From Planctomycetaceae bacterium (lineage in GTDB: Bacteria; Planctomycetota; Planctomycetia; Pirellulales; Pirellulaceae): a stretch of DNA of 44,037 bases. Location of the stretch: contig PKCN01000146.1 in assembly GCA_002862205.1 (NCBI GenBank), positions 1 to 44,037 on the forward strand, given 5' to 3'. Position 1 is the first letter of the stretch; each line of letters starts with the position of its first letter. This document shows, in pieces, positions 28,225 through 37,155 of the stretch. Made by a program: the position numbers and the translations under genes. The notes below the pieces were generated by a model. The model did no database searches, was not told the origin of the DNA, and saw only the letters and a program-made list of their open reading frames with translations.

Positions 28225-29862
28225 TCAAACACTTCCCGGGTCTGTCTCTTGCAGTTCAGACCACAACGGTGGACCGACCCGAGTGATTTCGGTGACGATT
28301 TTGGATAACTCCAATTCATCAGTCAGCGGATTCATGATCGTGCATCGCAAATAGACCTGCCCGTTGAGTGACGTTTGAGTCACATAGGCAAACCCGGATT
28401 CGAGCATATTCCGGCGTATTCGAAGTTGCAGTTGGCTGAGTTTCAAACTTCCCGAATCGGCCGATTGCGTGCTTGCCTGGCGCAACATCTGAGGCAGAAA
28501 GCGAAACACCACAATGTTTGCCTGAGGTTGCCCGATGACCTCAAATTCACTGGCTTCATCAAGGAGATCATACAGTTGCTGAGCGACTTGGAAGACACGA
28601 TCCACTAGCTGTTCGAACAATTCCATTCCAAACATGCTCATCGCGCCCCAAAGTCCGAGAGCCGCTGACCGTTTGGTGCACTCAAACGTGACCACGCCGT
28701 TATCGTATTCAGACATGTCGGGCGCTGAGGGATCAAACAGATAAGGTGCTGTCTGCTCAAAGGCCCGAAACCGATTTTGCTTGTTTCGATAGAAAACGAG
28801 GGCGCATACCGCCGGTACAAACATCATTTTGTGAGCATCGAACACAACGCTGTCAGCTCTTTCGAGTCCTTGCACAAGTTGTCGGTGTTGCTGACTCAAA
28901 CAAGCGGCACCACCATGTGCGGCATCGACATGCAACCAGACTTCATGCAGTGAACAGACGTCGGCAATCGATTCGATCGGATCAAAAGCACCAACGGCCG
29001 TCGTGCAAGCCACAGCGACCACGGCAATGATGGGAACCCCGTCTGCTCTCAATCGGGCAAGCATTGCGTCCAATGCAGCAACATCCATTCGCCGTTGCTC
29101 GTCCAAGGGAACTCTCAACACATTTTCCTTCCCAATGCCCATCACCCCAGCAGCCCGATCAACGCAGTAGTGGGCATCACTGTGGACCACCAACACCGGC
29201 ATTCTCGCGTTCGCACCGTTTGCGACATGTTCCACGTTGGCGGCATGTTCCCCATTGGCGGCATTGGCAGCTATCGCGTGCGGCTGGTTTCCTTGGCCCC
29301 AGATCCAGGGGCAAGCCTCATTACGTGCTGCCAACAAGGCAGTTAAATTTCCCAAGCTGCCTCCGGAGGTCACCAAACCTCCGAATTCCCCGGCGGTGTA
29401 TCCGATTTGCAATCCGATCCGTTCTATCACAGCCCTTTCCGCGGCAATTCCCCAAGGGCCCATCTCGTACACACCCTGCACCTGATTAGTCATGGTGGTG
29501 ATGGCATCAAACAAGCCAACCAGGGGAAGCGGGGCTGGCACCTGGTGCCCCACACATCGGGGGTGATTCAGATTCTGACCTCGCTGCAAACTCAGATCCA
29601 CCAGCTGTTTGAACTGGTCCACGACACCATTAGCACCCGAGAATTCTGCAGCTTCAAGCCAACCAACAGCATCCGAGATATTTTCTTCTGGATCCCGCCA
29701 ACGCTGCACCGGCCCATCGCCGGTCTGAACTCGAGCCAAATGGTCAGCCAACGCATCGACCAGAACCCTGCCACATTGCCGCGTCAGCTCGGAATCGTAC
29801 GCGATTTCCACCAACGATTCTGCAGCCGTTGCATTCACTAAGATTTCTCTCTTGTTTTCCAA
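28225..29862 (-). CDS. PLP-dependent group II decarboxylase (diaminobutyrate/aromatic amino acid type)
   Basis: Up to 545 residues. The outer start is TTG 29862; a GTG at 29838, with AGAGAG upstream, is a good alternative. It is a fold-type I PLP enzyme expected to decarboxylate an amino acid. Visible features: NHPRCVGHQVPAPLPLVGLF (about 98-117), TSGGSLGNLTALLAARN (about 164-180), HVDAAHGG (about 312-319, Asp for the pyridine nitrogen) and DAHKMM (about 340-345, Lys for the Schiff base). The DxHK form is nearer to diaminobutyrate and related decarboxylases than to the NPHK of glutamate/DOPA enzymes, but the substrate cannot be read from sequence. A short Ala/Asn/Glu/His/Val repeat interrupts it near residues 200-222. 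No signal peptide, so cytosolic. Confidence 0.88.
   Translation of the reverse strand: MENKREILVNATAAESLVEIAYDSELTRQCGRVLVDALADHLARVQTGDGPVQRWRDPEENISDAVGWLEAAEFSGANGVVDQFKQLVDLSLQRGQNLNHPRCVGHQVPAPLPLVGLFDAITTMTNQVQGVYEMGPWGIAAERAVIERIGLQIGYTAGEFGGLVTSGGSLGNLTALLAARNEACPWIWGQGNQPHAIAANAANGEHAANVEHVANGANARMPVLVVHSDAHYCVDRAAGVMGIGKENVLRVPLDEQRRMDVAALDAMLARLRADGVPIIAVVAVACTTAVGAFDPIESIADVCSLHEVWLHVDAAHGGAACLSQQHRQLVQGLERADSVVFDAHKMMFVPAVCALVFYRNKQNRFRAFEQTAPYLFDPSAPDMSEYDNGVVTFECTKRSAALGLWGAMSMFGMELFEQLVDRVFQVAQQLYDLLDEASEFEVIGQPQANIVVFRFLPQMLRQASTQSADSGSLKLSQLQLRIRRNMLESGFAYVTQTSLNGQVYLRCTIMNPLTDELELSKIVTEITRVGPPLWSELQETDPGSV
29222..29257 (-). repeat. 18-bp in-frame repeat inside the decarboxylase gene
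   Basis: Two 18-base units (29222-29239 and 29240-29257) differ at only a few bases and encode similar six-residue blocks (AANGEH, AANVEH, VANGAN in the protein). They probably form a surface loop between conserved parts of the enzyme. Confidence 0.75.
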
Positions 29863-29976
29863 AAATCGATTCCCATCCTAAACACACATCTGAACACTCG
29901 GCACACTTCCGAACGGTCCAACTCATGCATGAGATGGACCAGACAACCTCACGCTACTCATTCAAAGATTCCTGAT

Positions 29977-30939
29977 TCATCTGTCGCGAATCAACGTATC
30001 TCGCTTGATCTGCTCACGCTCGATCAACTCCGCAATCGTTGACAAAAAGCGATTTGCGTCCACCGGATAACCGGCCGTCGGCGTCAACTCGCCAGTGTAC
30101 CGACTCGCAAAGTACAGATTGAAGGCTTGCATACACCGCTCTCTTAAATATTTCGCTTGCATGGAAGCTAAGGCAACGGGTGTGAAGCGATCACCTTTGA
30201 CGGTAAACCGAACCGAAATTTCGGGACCAGAGCCAACCAGTCGATAGGAACTCTCTTTTGCAGTCTCCGCCTCAACTTGGGCAATGTGATCTGCGAAGGT
30301 GTGCTGCAGCACACCTGCATAATATCGCCGACCGCCGTGACGATCGCAGTAAATATCGATGAAGTCACGGTCAGCGATTTCAGCGGCCGCATGATGTTGA
30401 TGGACCAGCTTTTTTATCAGACTCAAGGTTGTCAGCGACAGCAAATCTGCTTTGTTCGCACCCTTAGCACAAAAGTCATTGAATGCCTTTGCCGTGATCA
30501 CCCGGCTCGCAAAGCCAACCAGCCGCAAACCTGTTGCCTGCCAGTTCTGTAAACACTGGCTGGTTTGCTCGCGTGCCAGCCACGGTTCATCGTAACCCTG
30601 CATCGCCAGCCACGGTGTGCGTTTGATCGAATCAACGTCCTCAGCTGCCAGCCAAGGCAATGCATCGACGAGAGATTCTTCTGGTCTTTCGCACCAATGC
30701 ATGCAAGCGCTCATCACGGCGTGCAAGCCTGCCAACCCGCTGGATGGTTTGAAAACCGCTTTAGAGTCGTCAACAACGACTGAATTCTCACCGCACAGGT
30801 TTCGCTCACGGAGCGGTGCAAATAGTTCCTCGAGAGATTCCCGACCTGGGTGACCTTGCACTTCCCATGCGGTACCCGTGATGATGAGTGGACCCAATTT
30901 AGGTCCATAGCCTGCTTCATCTGTCGCGATCAACAGCAT
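29977..30939 (-). CDS. RNase HII-like nuclease, divergent
   Basis: A 320-residue protein. The first strand has DEAGYGPKLGPLIITGTAW at residues 7-25, the RNase HII/HIII active-site signature with D7 and E8. DDSKAVF (about 57-63) corresponds to the DSK motif, and FIDIYCDRHGGRRYY (about 190-205) supplies a further conserved Asp. In typical RNase HII the first motif is DEAGRGP; here the Arg of the G-R-G junction-sensing motif is Tyr. The protein is also longer than the usual 200-230 residues. It probably cleaves or binds an RNA/DNA hybrid or a related nucleic acid (inference). It is cytosolic. It lies upstream of and on the same strand as the decarboxylase, 114 bp away, and divergent from glgX. 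Confidence 0.78.
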   Translation of the reverse strand: MLLIATDEAGYGPKLGPLIITGTAWEVQGHPGRESLEELFAPLRERNLCGENSVVVDDSKAVFKPSSGLAGLHAVMSACMHWCERPEESLVDALPWLAAEDVDSIKRTPWLAMQGYDEPWLAREQTSQCLQNWQATGLRLVGFASRVITAKAFNDFCAKGANKADLLSLTTLSLIKKLVHQHHAAAEIADRDFIDIYCDRHGGRRYYAGVLQHTFADHIAQVEAETAKESSYRLVGSGPEISVRFTVKGDRFTPVALASMQAKYLRERCMQAFNLYFASRYTGELTPTAGYPVDANRFLSTIAELIEREQIKRDTLIRDR

Positions 30940-31120
30940 ACTGGTTCACCACCGAAGGTAATTTGGATGGAAGTATCACGAAAACACGTCCACAACAACG
31001 CTTGAAACGCGTCAGCAGGATACTATGCGCATTCCATCGGGGACAACCAGACGCATGCCGCCATGATCGCATTTCGCGAAGACGGTATTTGTCTACTTGC
31101 GTTGGTGGCCCGATTTAGCG

Positions 31121-31220
31121 ACCAGCACAACCCCGCCCCTACATAACCAGCACAACTCAGCCGCGACATAACCAGCACAACCCCGCCCCGACATAACCAG
31201 CACAACTCAGGCGCGAACGT
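31121..31220. repeat. 25-bp tandem repeat, 4 copies in A-B-A-B order
   Basis: Four 25-base units begin at 31121, 31146, 31171 and 31196, each starting ACCAGCACAAC. Copies 1 and 3 continue CCCGCCCC; copies 2 and 4 continue TCAGCCGCG or TCAGGCGCG. So the real period is a 50-bp dimer. The array sits in the divergent spacer between the RNase HII-like gene and glgX, about 85 bases upstream of the glgX start. Confidence 0.95.
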
Positions 31221-31304
31221 TTCACTCTTTGGATGGAAGAGGCCCCACGATCGCCCCCGGTTGCAACCCGCATCTCTGTTCTTCACCCACAACCAAATTG
31301 ACCC

Positions 31305-33395
31305 ATGTCCGCAATTGGAATCGGCACGACCTATCCGCTTGGTGCCAGCATCACTCCAACCGGAGTGAACTTCAGCGTGCATTCGAAAAACTGCACTGGG
31401 ATGGAGTTATTGCTATTCGACGACGTGAATGACACGATGCCGACCACCACGATCAAACTTGATGCTCGCAAACACCAGACATTTCATTATTGGCATGTGC
31501 ACGTTGACGGTTTGAAATCGGGCCAGATCTATGCTTATCGCGTGCAGGGTCCATTCCTGCCAGAGCACGGCATGCGTTTCGATGGTGAAAAGATCTTGCT
31601 TGATCCTTACGGGCGGGCCGTTGCGATCCCAGAGCGTTTTGATCGCGAGGCTGGCGCACGCCCGGGTGACAATACACCCCATGCGATGAAAAGCGTCGTG
31701 GCCGACGTTTCACAATACGATTGGGAAGGAGACACCCAACTCTGCCGTCCGTATAACAAGACGATCATTTATGAAATGCATGTTCGCGGTTTCACACAGC
31801 ATCCGTCATCTGGCGTAAGCCCTGAAAAACGAGGAACCTATTGCGGTCTGATCGAAAAGATACCCTACTTGCAGGACCTTGGAATCACGGCTGTTGAGCT
31901 GCTTCCTGTGTTCCAATTTGATCCGCAGGAAGCGCCACCAGGCCTTAGCAATTACTGGGGTTACAATCCAGTTTCGTTATTCGCTCCCCATTCGGGTTAC
32001 GCTGCTGCGACCAATCCGCTTGGTGTACTGGACGAATTCCGGGACATGGTAAAGACGTTACACCGCGCGGGCATCGAAGTCATTCTGGACGTCGTTTACA
32101 ACCACACGGCAGAGGGCAACGAAATCGGCCCAACCTTCTGTTTCAAAGGTCTTGAGAACTCTGCCTACTACATTCCCCAGGAGCAAACGGATGGCCAACC
32201 CGAGCGTAGTCATTACGCAAATTTCAGTGGTTGCGGCAATACGCTCAATGGAAATCACGCCATTGTCCGCCGGCTCATTTTGTCGAGTCTTCGATACTGG
32301 GTTGAAGAGATGCATGTGGACGGTTTCCGATTTGACCTGGCGTCTGTCCTGTCACGTGATATCTACGGCAATCCCGAAGCAAATCCGCCTATTCTGTGGG
32401 ATATCGAGACCGATCCGGTACTCAGTGGAACCAAGCTGATCGCAGAAGCCTGGGATGCAGCAGGTTTGTATCAAGTCGGCAATTTTTTTGGCGACCATTG
32501 GAAGGAATGGAACGGGCGATTTCGTGACGACGTACGATCGTTCATCAAAGGAGATGAAAAGAAGGCCGGCGTGTTTGCAAAACGTTTCCTTGCCAGCCCC
32601 GATATTTATGGACATCGCAATCGCGAACCGGAGCAAAGCATCAACTTCGTTACTTCACACGATGGCTTCACGATGAACGATCTGGTTTCGTACGACAAGA
32701 AGCACAATGAAGCGAATAACGAGGGCAACCGTGATGGTCACAACGAAACCCTGAGTTGGAACTGCGGGGTTGAAGGTCCCACCGATGATCCAGCCATCGA
32801 AACAATCCGACTAAAACAGATCAAGAACTTCTTTGCCACCAATATCCTCTCACTGGGGGTGCCCATGCTGGTGATGGGTGACGAAGTCCGCCGCACCCAG
32901 AACGGAAATAACAATGCTTATTGCCAAGACAATGAAATAAGCTGGTTCGATTGGCGTTTGCTAGAGAAGAATGCTGATCTACACCGTTTTGTTCGCCGGC
33001 TGATCAGCTATCGGCAGGGATTACCTGAACGTGCCGACCCGATGCTGCCATTAACTGAGGTCATTGAACGTGCGCGAGTACGTTGGCATGGCACCCAACT
33101 TGACAAGCCAGACTGGAGCGACCAGTCGCGAAGCGTTGCCTTCACGATTGAAACAAACCATCGCTGGTATCATCTCATTTTCAATGCTTATTGGAAAGAA
33201 ATCACATTCGCACTGCCGCCTGTCCCCACAGGTTTTCATGTGTGGCAACGACTTGTCGATACTGATCTGCCATCACCTGATGACATCACTGACGGCAGTC
33301 CATTGGAAGATATCGGCGAATACAACGTGCAAGGCCGCTCCACCGTAATCCTCGGTGCCACTCGGATCCGCAGGCTACTAACGAATGCGGATTGA
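31305..33395 (+). CDS. glgX: Glycogen debranching enzyme GlgX (GH13, isoamylase type)
   Basis: A 696-residue protein of normal GlgX size. It hydrolyses alpha-1,6 branch points of glycogen or limit dextrins in the cytosol. N-terminal CBM48-like domain (about 5-110: PLGASITPTGVNFSVHSKN, then YAYRVQGPF). Catalytic (beta/alpha)8 barrel: IYEMHVRGFTQHPS (about 155), ILDVVYNHTAEGNE (about 262-275), DGFRFDLASVLSRD with the nucleophile Asp (about 345), LIAEAWDAAGLYQVG with the acid/base Glu (about 380), and FVTSHDGFTMNDLVSYDKKH with the third Asp (about 452). C-terminal all-beta domain to the end. No signal peptide. It stands alone, convergent with the sulfatase. High confidence. Confidence 0.95.
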   Translation: MSAIGIGTTYPLGASITPTGVNFSVHSKNCTGMELLLFDDVNDTMPTTTIKLDARKHQTFHYWHVHVDGLKSGQIYAYRVQGPFLPEHGMRFDGEKILLDPYGRAVAIPERFDREAGARPGDNTPHAMKSVVADVSQYDWEGDTQLCRPYNKTIIYEMHVRGFTQHPSSGVSPEKRGTYCGLIEKIPYLQDLGITAVELLPVFQFDPQEAPPGLSNYWGYNPVSLFAPHSGYAAATNPLGVLDEFRDMVKTLHRAGIEVILDVVYNHTAEGNEIGPTFCFKGLENSAYYIPQEQTDGQPERSHYANFSGCGNTLNGNHAIVRRLILSSLRYWVEEMHVDGFRFDLASVLSRDIYGNPEANPPILWDIETDPVLSGTKLIAEAWDAAGLYQVGNFFGDHWKEWNGRFRDDVRSFIKGDEKKAGVFAKRFLASPDIYGHRNREPEQSINFVTSHDGFTMNDLVSYDKKHNEANNEGNRDGHNETLSWNCGVEGPTDDPAIETIRLKQIKNFFATNILSLGVPMLVMGDEVRRTQNGNNNAYCQDNEISWFDWRLLEKNADLHRFVRRLISYRQGLPERADPMLPLTEVIERARVRWHGTQLDKPDWSDQSRSVAFTIETNHRWYHLIFNAYWKEITFALPPVPTGFHVWQRLVDTDLPSPDDITDGSPLEDIGEYNVQGRSTVILGATRIRRLLTNAD

Positions 33396-33451
33396 ATTTA
33401 CTGAAGCGTGAGACACCGGGCACCCAGCACCATCGCGTTCTCATAACGGAT

Positions 33452-33493
33452 TCAGATTTGGTACCTCAGATTTGGTACCTCAGATTTGGTACC
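33452..33493. repeat. 14-bp tandem repeat (3 copies) with a GGTACC palindrome in each
   Basis: TCAGATTTGGTACC is repeated three times exactly in the convergent spacer between glgX and the sulfatase gene. Because GGTACC is self-complementary, neighbouring copies can pair to give a 6-bp stem with an 8-base loop. It could act as a weak bidirectional transcript end, but no T-run is present. Confidence 0.93.
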
Positions 33494-33551
33494 TCAGCTC
33501 GTCCAAGTCACCGGGAAAGCAATTCCAGCAGCACGCTGCTCAACCATTCAC

Positions 33552-35468
33552 CTACTCGAACTTGAGCTTCAGTTCGCTGATGGTTCCGCCAAATTTGGTG
33601 ACGGTGTACTTACCAACGGGCTTGATTTTGTCATCACCCACCTGAAGCCCGTCCCCGGCTTGCACAAGCACACACGCCGCATCTGCCGCGGCAACCACTT
33701 TGCCATCCACCAGTAGTTCCATCTTTCCGTTTTTTGAGATCGTTGCCAGCACAGCAGAGACTCCAGCGGCAAGCTTCTCATCTGCAACGGCTTCTGTGAG
33801 TTTCCACGCATCTCGCACTCCCAACACCAGTTTTCCATCTCGGATATAAAGCGCGTACCCTTGCTTGTCGCCTCCTTGCGCAACAATCACGCCATCCGAA
33901 CCCTTACTTTCAAACCCAGCCGAAATGGTAACGCTTCGGCCGGCGTAGATGGGAGCACTATCTCCCGACAGGTCAGCTCCCTGCAGAAGACTGTACCGTT
34001 TTTTTCCTGCGTTTTTTCTGGCACGCGATCCGTTCGCGGGCTGGCTGCCCAACTCCAACCCATTGTCCTGAGGCATGGTTCGATTCCACGCGAGCAACTT
34101 CGAAGTCAACTCGGCTACCAAATCAGATTTTTTGTCAGCAAGATTTTTTTCTTCACCGGGGTCGGAAGTGAGATGATAGAGCTGTGGGCGGCTACCGTCG
34201 TAGTCACAGAGTAATTTCCAAGCCCCCTGCCTCACAGCCAGATCAGGCAGTTGGCTGAAGCCATAATAGTTTTTTCGATCTGGTGGTCGGCGAAAGTAAA
34301 TTTCACTCTGACGTCCAGCGTCAGACTTCCCCAGCAAGGTACTCAAGACATCCTCACCATCATAAACCGTTCCTTGCGGCGGCTTCGCATTGGCCAGTTC
34401 GAGTAACGACGGCGTCAGATCGATGGCGGAGAAAACAGAGGTGGTATTCCGGGTTCCTATGGCATCTTTAGCCAACAATCCTGGGCCCCATACAACCAGC
34501 GGTGATCGAATCCCACCCTCAAATAGATGTGTCTTGTACCCCTTGAGTGGTCCGGCTTGCCCCGCCCCAAGTTCACAGCCATTATCCGAACAAACCAACA
34601 CCAATGTATTGTCTCGCAAGGCAGGATTATCGCGAATGTAATCAAACAGTTTTTCGAACTGTCGATCCATCGCTTCCAACACGGCAAGGTACAAACCCCG
34701 CTTGCCCTTACTTTTGGCAACGTTGTATTCCTCAGCCGGTGGCCAAAACGGGCTGTGCACATCATCAGGCCAAACATTCACATAAAACGGTTTTTTTTCG
34801 GCCTCTGCTCGTTGCATGAATGGAATCGCCGCATCAATGAAACCACTAGTGATCTTTGAACGCTGCATCCACGTCACCGGTTCGCCCAGCCTGACCGCAT
34901 CGCTCCAGATTCTCCCTACCTTTCCGTCACCGTTCTTGGTTAGCGGCAACAGTTTGGCTCCCATCCCCTCAAAGTTGGTCAGGGAAGCATCAAAACCATA
35001 GTCGGTAATCGGGGGTGCTTCGGAGACATCTCGCTGACCTCCCATGTGCCATTTTCCAAAATGGCCTGTGGCATACCCCGCCCGTTTCAGGCTGCGTGCC
35101 AACATGGGTGCCTTGGGATCAAGCCACTGTGCGAGTCCACGCAGTTCATTTTGTTGGCGGTTCGCAAGATAAGAAGTGATCCGCCACCGCTGAGGGTATT
35201 GCCCAGTGGAAATTGCTACTCGAGAAGGCGAACAGATTGGTGAGTTCACATAAAACTGCTCGAAGGCAATTCCCTCACGAGCAAGTCGGTCAATCGCCGG
35301 AGTTTCCGCATCTTCATTCCCAAAACAGGAGAAGTCTGCCCATCCCATGTCATCGATGAACACAACAACCATATTGGGTGGTCGCTCCGCTTTCGCCACA
35401 GCGGCCATCACCAACATAAAAATCGAACAACCACCAAAAACGATAAATCGATTTACCAATCGCAACAT
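33552..35468 (-). CDS. Secreted sulfatase with C-terminal LamG-like domain
   Basis: A 638-residue protein; GAGG lies about 10 bases before the ATG. The signal peptide is about residues 8-27 (FIVFGGCSIFMLVMAAVAKA). Sulfatase core: PPNMVVVFIDDMGW with metal-binding D39-D40, then SPICSPSRVAISTG, whose C79-x-P-S-R is the formylglycine site, then HFGKWHMGG (about 150), and CSDNGCELG (about 305). The cysteine type of site needs a formylglycine-generating enzyme, which is not in this window. From about residue 510 a beta-rich LamG-like domain follows (YAGRSVTISAGFESKG, then GYALYIRDGKLVLGVRD). Such proteins remove sulfate from polysaccharides or other esters outside the cytoplasm; the substrate is unknown. 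Planctomycete genomes carry many. Confidence 0.93.
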   Translation of the reverse strand: MLRLVNRFIVFGGCSIFMLVMAAVAKAERPPNMVVVFIDDMGWADFSCFGNEDAETPAIDRLAREGIAFEQFYVNSPICSPSRVAISTGQYPQRWRITSYLANRQQNELRGLAQWLDPKAPMLARSLKRAGYATGHFGKWHMGGQRDVSEAPPITDYGFDASLTNFEGMGAKLLPLTKNGDGKVGRIWSDAVRLGEPVTWMQRSKITSGFIDAAIPFMQRAEAEKKPFYVNVWPDDVHSPFWPPAEEYNVAKSKGKRGLYLAVLEAMDRQFEKLFDYIRDNPALRDNTLVLVCSDNGCELGAGQAGPLKGYKTHLFEGGIRSPLVVWGPGLLAKDAIGTRNTTSVFSAIDLTPSLLELANAKPPQGTVYDGEDVLSTLLGKSDAGRQSEIYFRRPPDRKNYYGFSQLPDLAVRQGAWKLLCDYDGSRPQLYHLTSDPGEEKNLADKKSDLVAELTSKLLAWNRTMPQDNGLELGSQPANGSRARKNAGKKRYSLLQGADLSGDSAPIYAGRSVTISAGFESKGSDGVIVAQGGDKQGYALYIRDGKLVLGVRDAWKLTEAVADEKLAAGVSAVLATISKNGKMELLVDGKVVAAADAACVLVQAGDGLQVGDDKIKPVGKYTVTKFGGTISELKLKFE

Positions 35469-36132
35469 GAATTCAGAGCCTCAAGCAAACGAATAAAAAA
35501 ACCCGCACCCATACTTTTAACATCAAGCCCACCACTTGCCGACCAAAACCCACAAGGGATCTGATGCCGGAGATGGCGCCACCGAATCAGCAACCTTTCA
35601 CCACAAACCACTCCAGCTTCCCGCTGCAAATCAATCGGCCCCAAGCAAGCGGCCCGTGGCGTTGGCGTTGCACGAAACCCAATAGATTACCAACCGAGCT
35701 GAACATGCTCTCAAACCCGATTCTGCCCCGGATCGACGGCGGAACTCGATTGATGAGCATGGCACCCGAACGATCACAGCCAACCCTGCCCGGACTGGCA
35801 TTGCATCGCGCACACCCACCCAGGAATGGGATCGTCAATCCCACCCAGCCGTGTGTCTCAGTAATTTTATTGCCTGCGAAAACGCCGGTCCACCGTGGCA
35901 AACGGAGTGTCCGAAGAAAACCCCGCACTGGATATTGTGTTTCCTCGTACCCACAGGTGCGGCCAATCCCAGTGACATAGGCTCGAAAATGAATTGATCC
36001 TGTTCAATTGCCACCCCATGTCGACTCCGATAACATGCCTGCACTCGTGGTTTTCCACCGACTTAATCACACGCAGCCCACCCCATTCCAATTACATACC
36101 AACAACCAAACAGCTGCTTTACGTCGAAATGC
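35469..36132. other. Gene-poor divergent spacer
   Basis: 664 bases between the divergent starts of the sulfatase and the LRR pseudogene. Frames here show no domain, signal peptide or coding-like composition that I could support. Nothing else recognised. Confidence 0.55.
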
Positions 36133-37056
36133 ATGAGTGTCACACCACGAGAACTGTTCCTGACCCTCGCTGGACTCTTGATGGCAATGTGTTCTGCAAT
36201 CGAAGTGTCTGCCGACGAGTCAGGCTCCTCCACTCCCAAAGGGTCATCGCCTCCGCGTGATCCCATTTCCAATCCGATGGTGGAAACAGCAATTCGCAAG
36301 AGCATGAAGAAAAGCACGGGGAAACTGACCCAAAAGGACCTCAATGAAGTCACCCGTCTCGTGCTTGCCAATTCAAAGATTACGGACCAGGGCCTCAAAC
36401 AAGTTTCGTCCTTGCCCAATCTTTCTTCGCTTGCCTTGGCTTTTTGCACAGAAATCACCGATGCAGGCCTCAAACCGTTACTCCAATGCAAGCAGCTAAC
36501 CACGCTCAGCCTTATCTCTACCAACATCACTGATGTAGCTTAAAAGGGTCTGGCAAAACTGCCAAACCTGAGCACGCTTGGTCTTTCCAACACCAGTGTC
36601 ACCAAAGATGGAATTACCGAATTAAAAAAGCAGCTTCCCAAGTGCACCATCCACGCGGGTGACCTAAAACCGATTTTCAAGGCTTCGCCGATCAAGACCA
36701 ATCCCCTGCTTGGCAATTGGGAAGTCATTGAAGGGGAGATCAACGGACAAAAGAAATCAGGCGGAATCGCTTGGAGCTTCGCAGATGACGGGAACGTGAC
36801 CATTTTCATCCCCGGTGGTCGGCTGATTGACACCAACAATTATGAGGTTGACCAAAAGAGTCAGATGCTCGACATGTTCAAGGGCGAAAAGAAGGATGGA
36901 GTTGTCATGCCCTGCGTTTACAAAATCGAGAACAATATTTTGCAGATCAGCGGCCATCCACGGTTCGGCCAACGACGCCCTAACAAAAGTGGATCCGACG
37001 TTGGTGACCCCCACATGACCTACACTTTCAAACGCATGGCTCCCGAGAAAAAGTGA
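36133..37056 (+). pseudogene. Secreted leucine-rich-repeat protein with C-terminal lipocalin-like (TIGR03067-type) domain, one in-frame stop
   Basis: The frame opens at ATG 36133 with a signal peptide (LFLTLAGLLMAMCSAIEVSA, about residues 8-27) and LRRs of the 'ITDxGLKxLxxxxxLxxLxLxxT' type. It stops at TAA 36541-36543 after 136 residues. The same frame continues at once with KGLAKLPNLSTLGLSNTSVT, the next LRR, and is open to 37056. The stop falls exactly on a repeat leucine position (ITDVA-stop-KGL against ITDAGLKPL), so one T-to-A change in TTA would explain it. After the LRRs comes LLGNWEVIEGEINGQKKSG and then HMTYTFKRM, resembling the planctomycete TIGR03067 domain. If read through it would be about 307 codons. 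It may be a young pseudogene, a sequencing error, or two expressed parts. Confidence 0.8.
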
Positions 37057-37155
37057 TGCCCACCGTACGAATTCATGCCTAACCTGAGGTCTGAAAAGCG
37101 TTCGGCAATGTACTACCTGCAAGTTGCTTAATGCATCAATCAGAATCCGATTGAC

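Noticed and set aside
28008-28319. Minus-strand repetitive frames rich in FRQGAVQAGCSSGRVQ
   Set aside because: They are produced by the 16-bp tandem array, which cycles through all three frames; they also overlap the end of the decarboxylase.
35564-35980. Plus-strand 138-residue frame in the sulfatase/LRR spacer
   Set aside because: Pro/Arg/Asn-rich with no domain; overlapping minus frames are equally long. Treated as non-coding.
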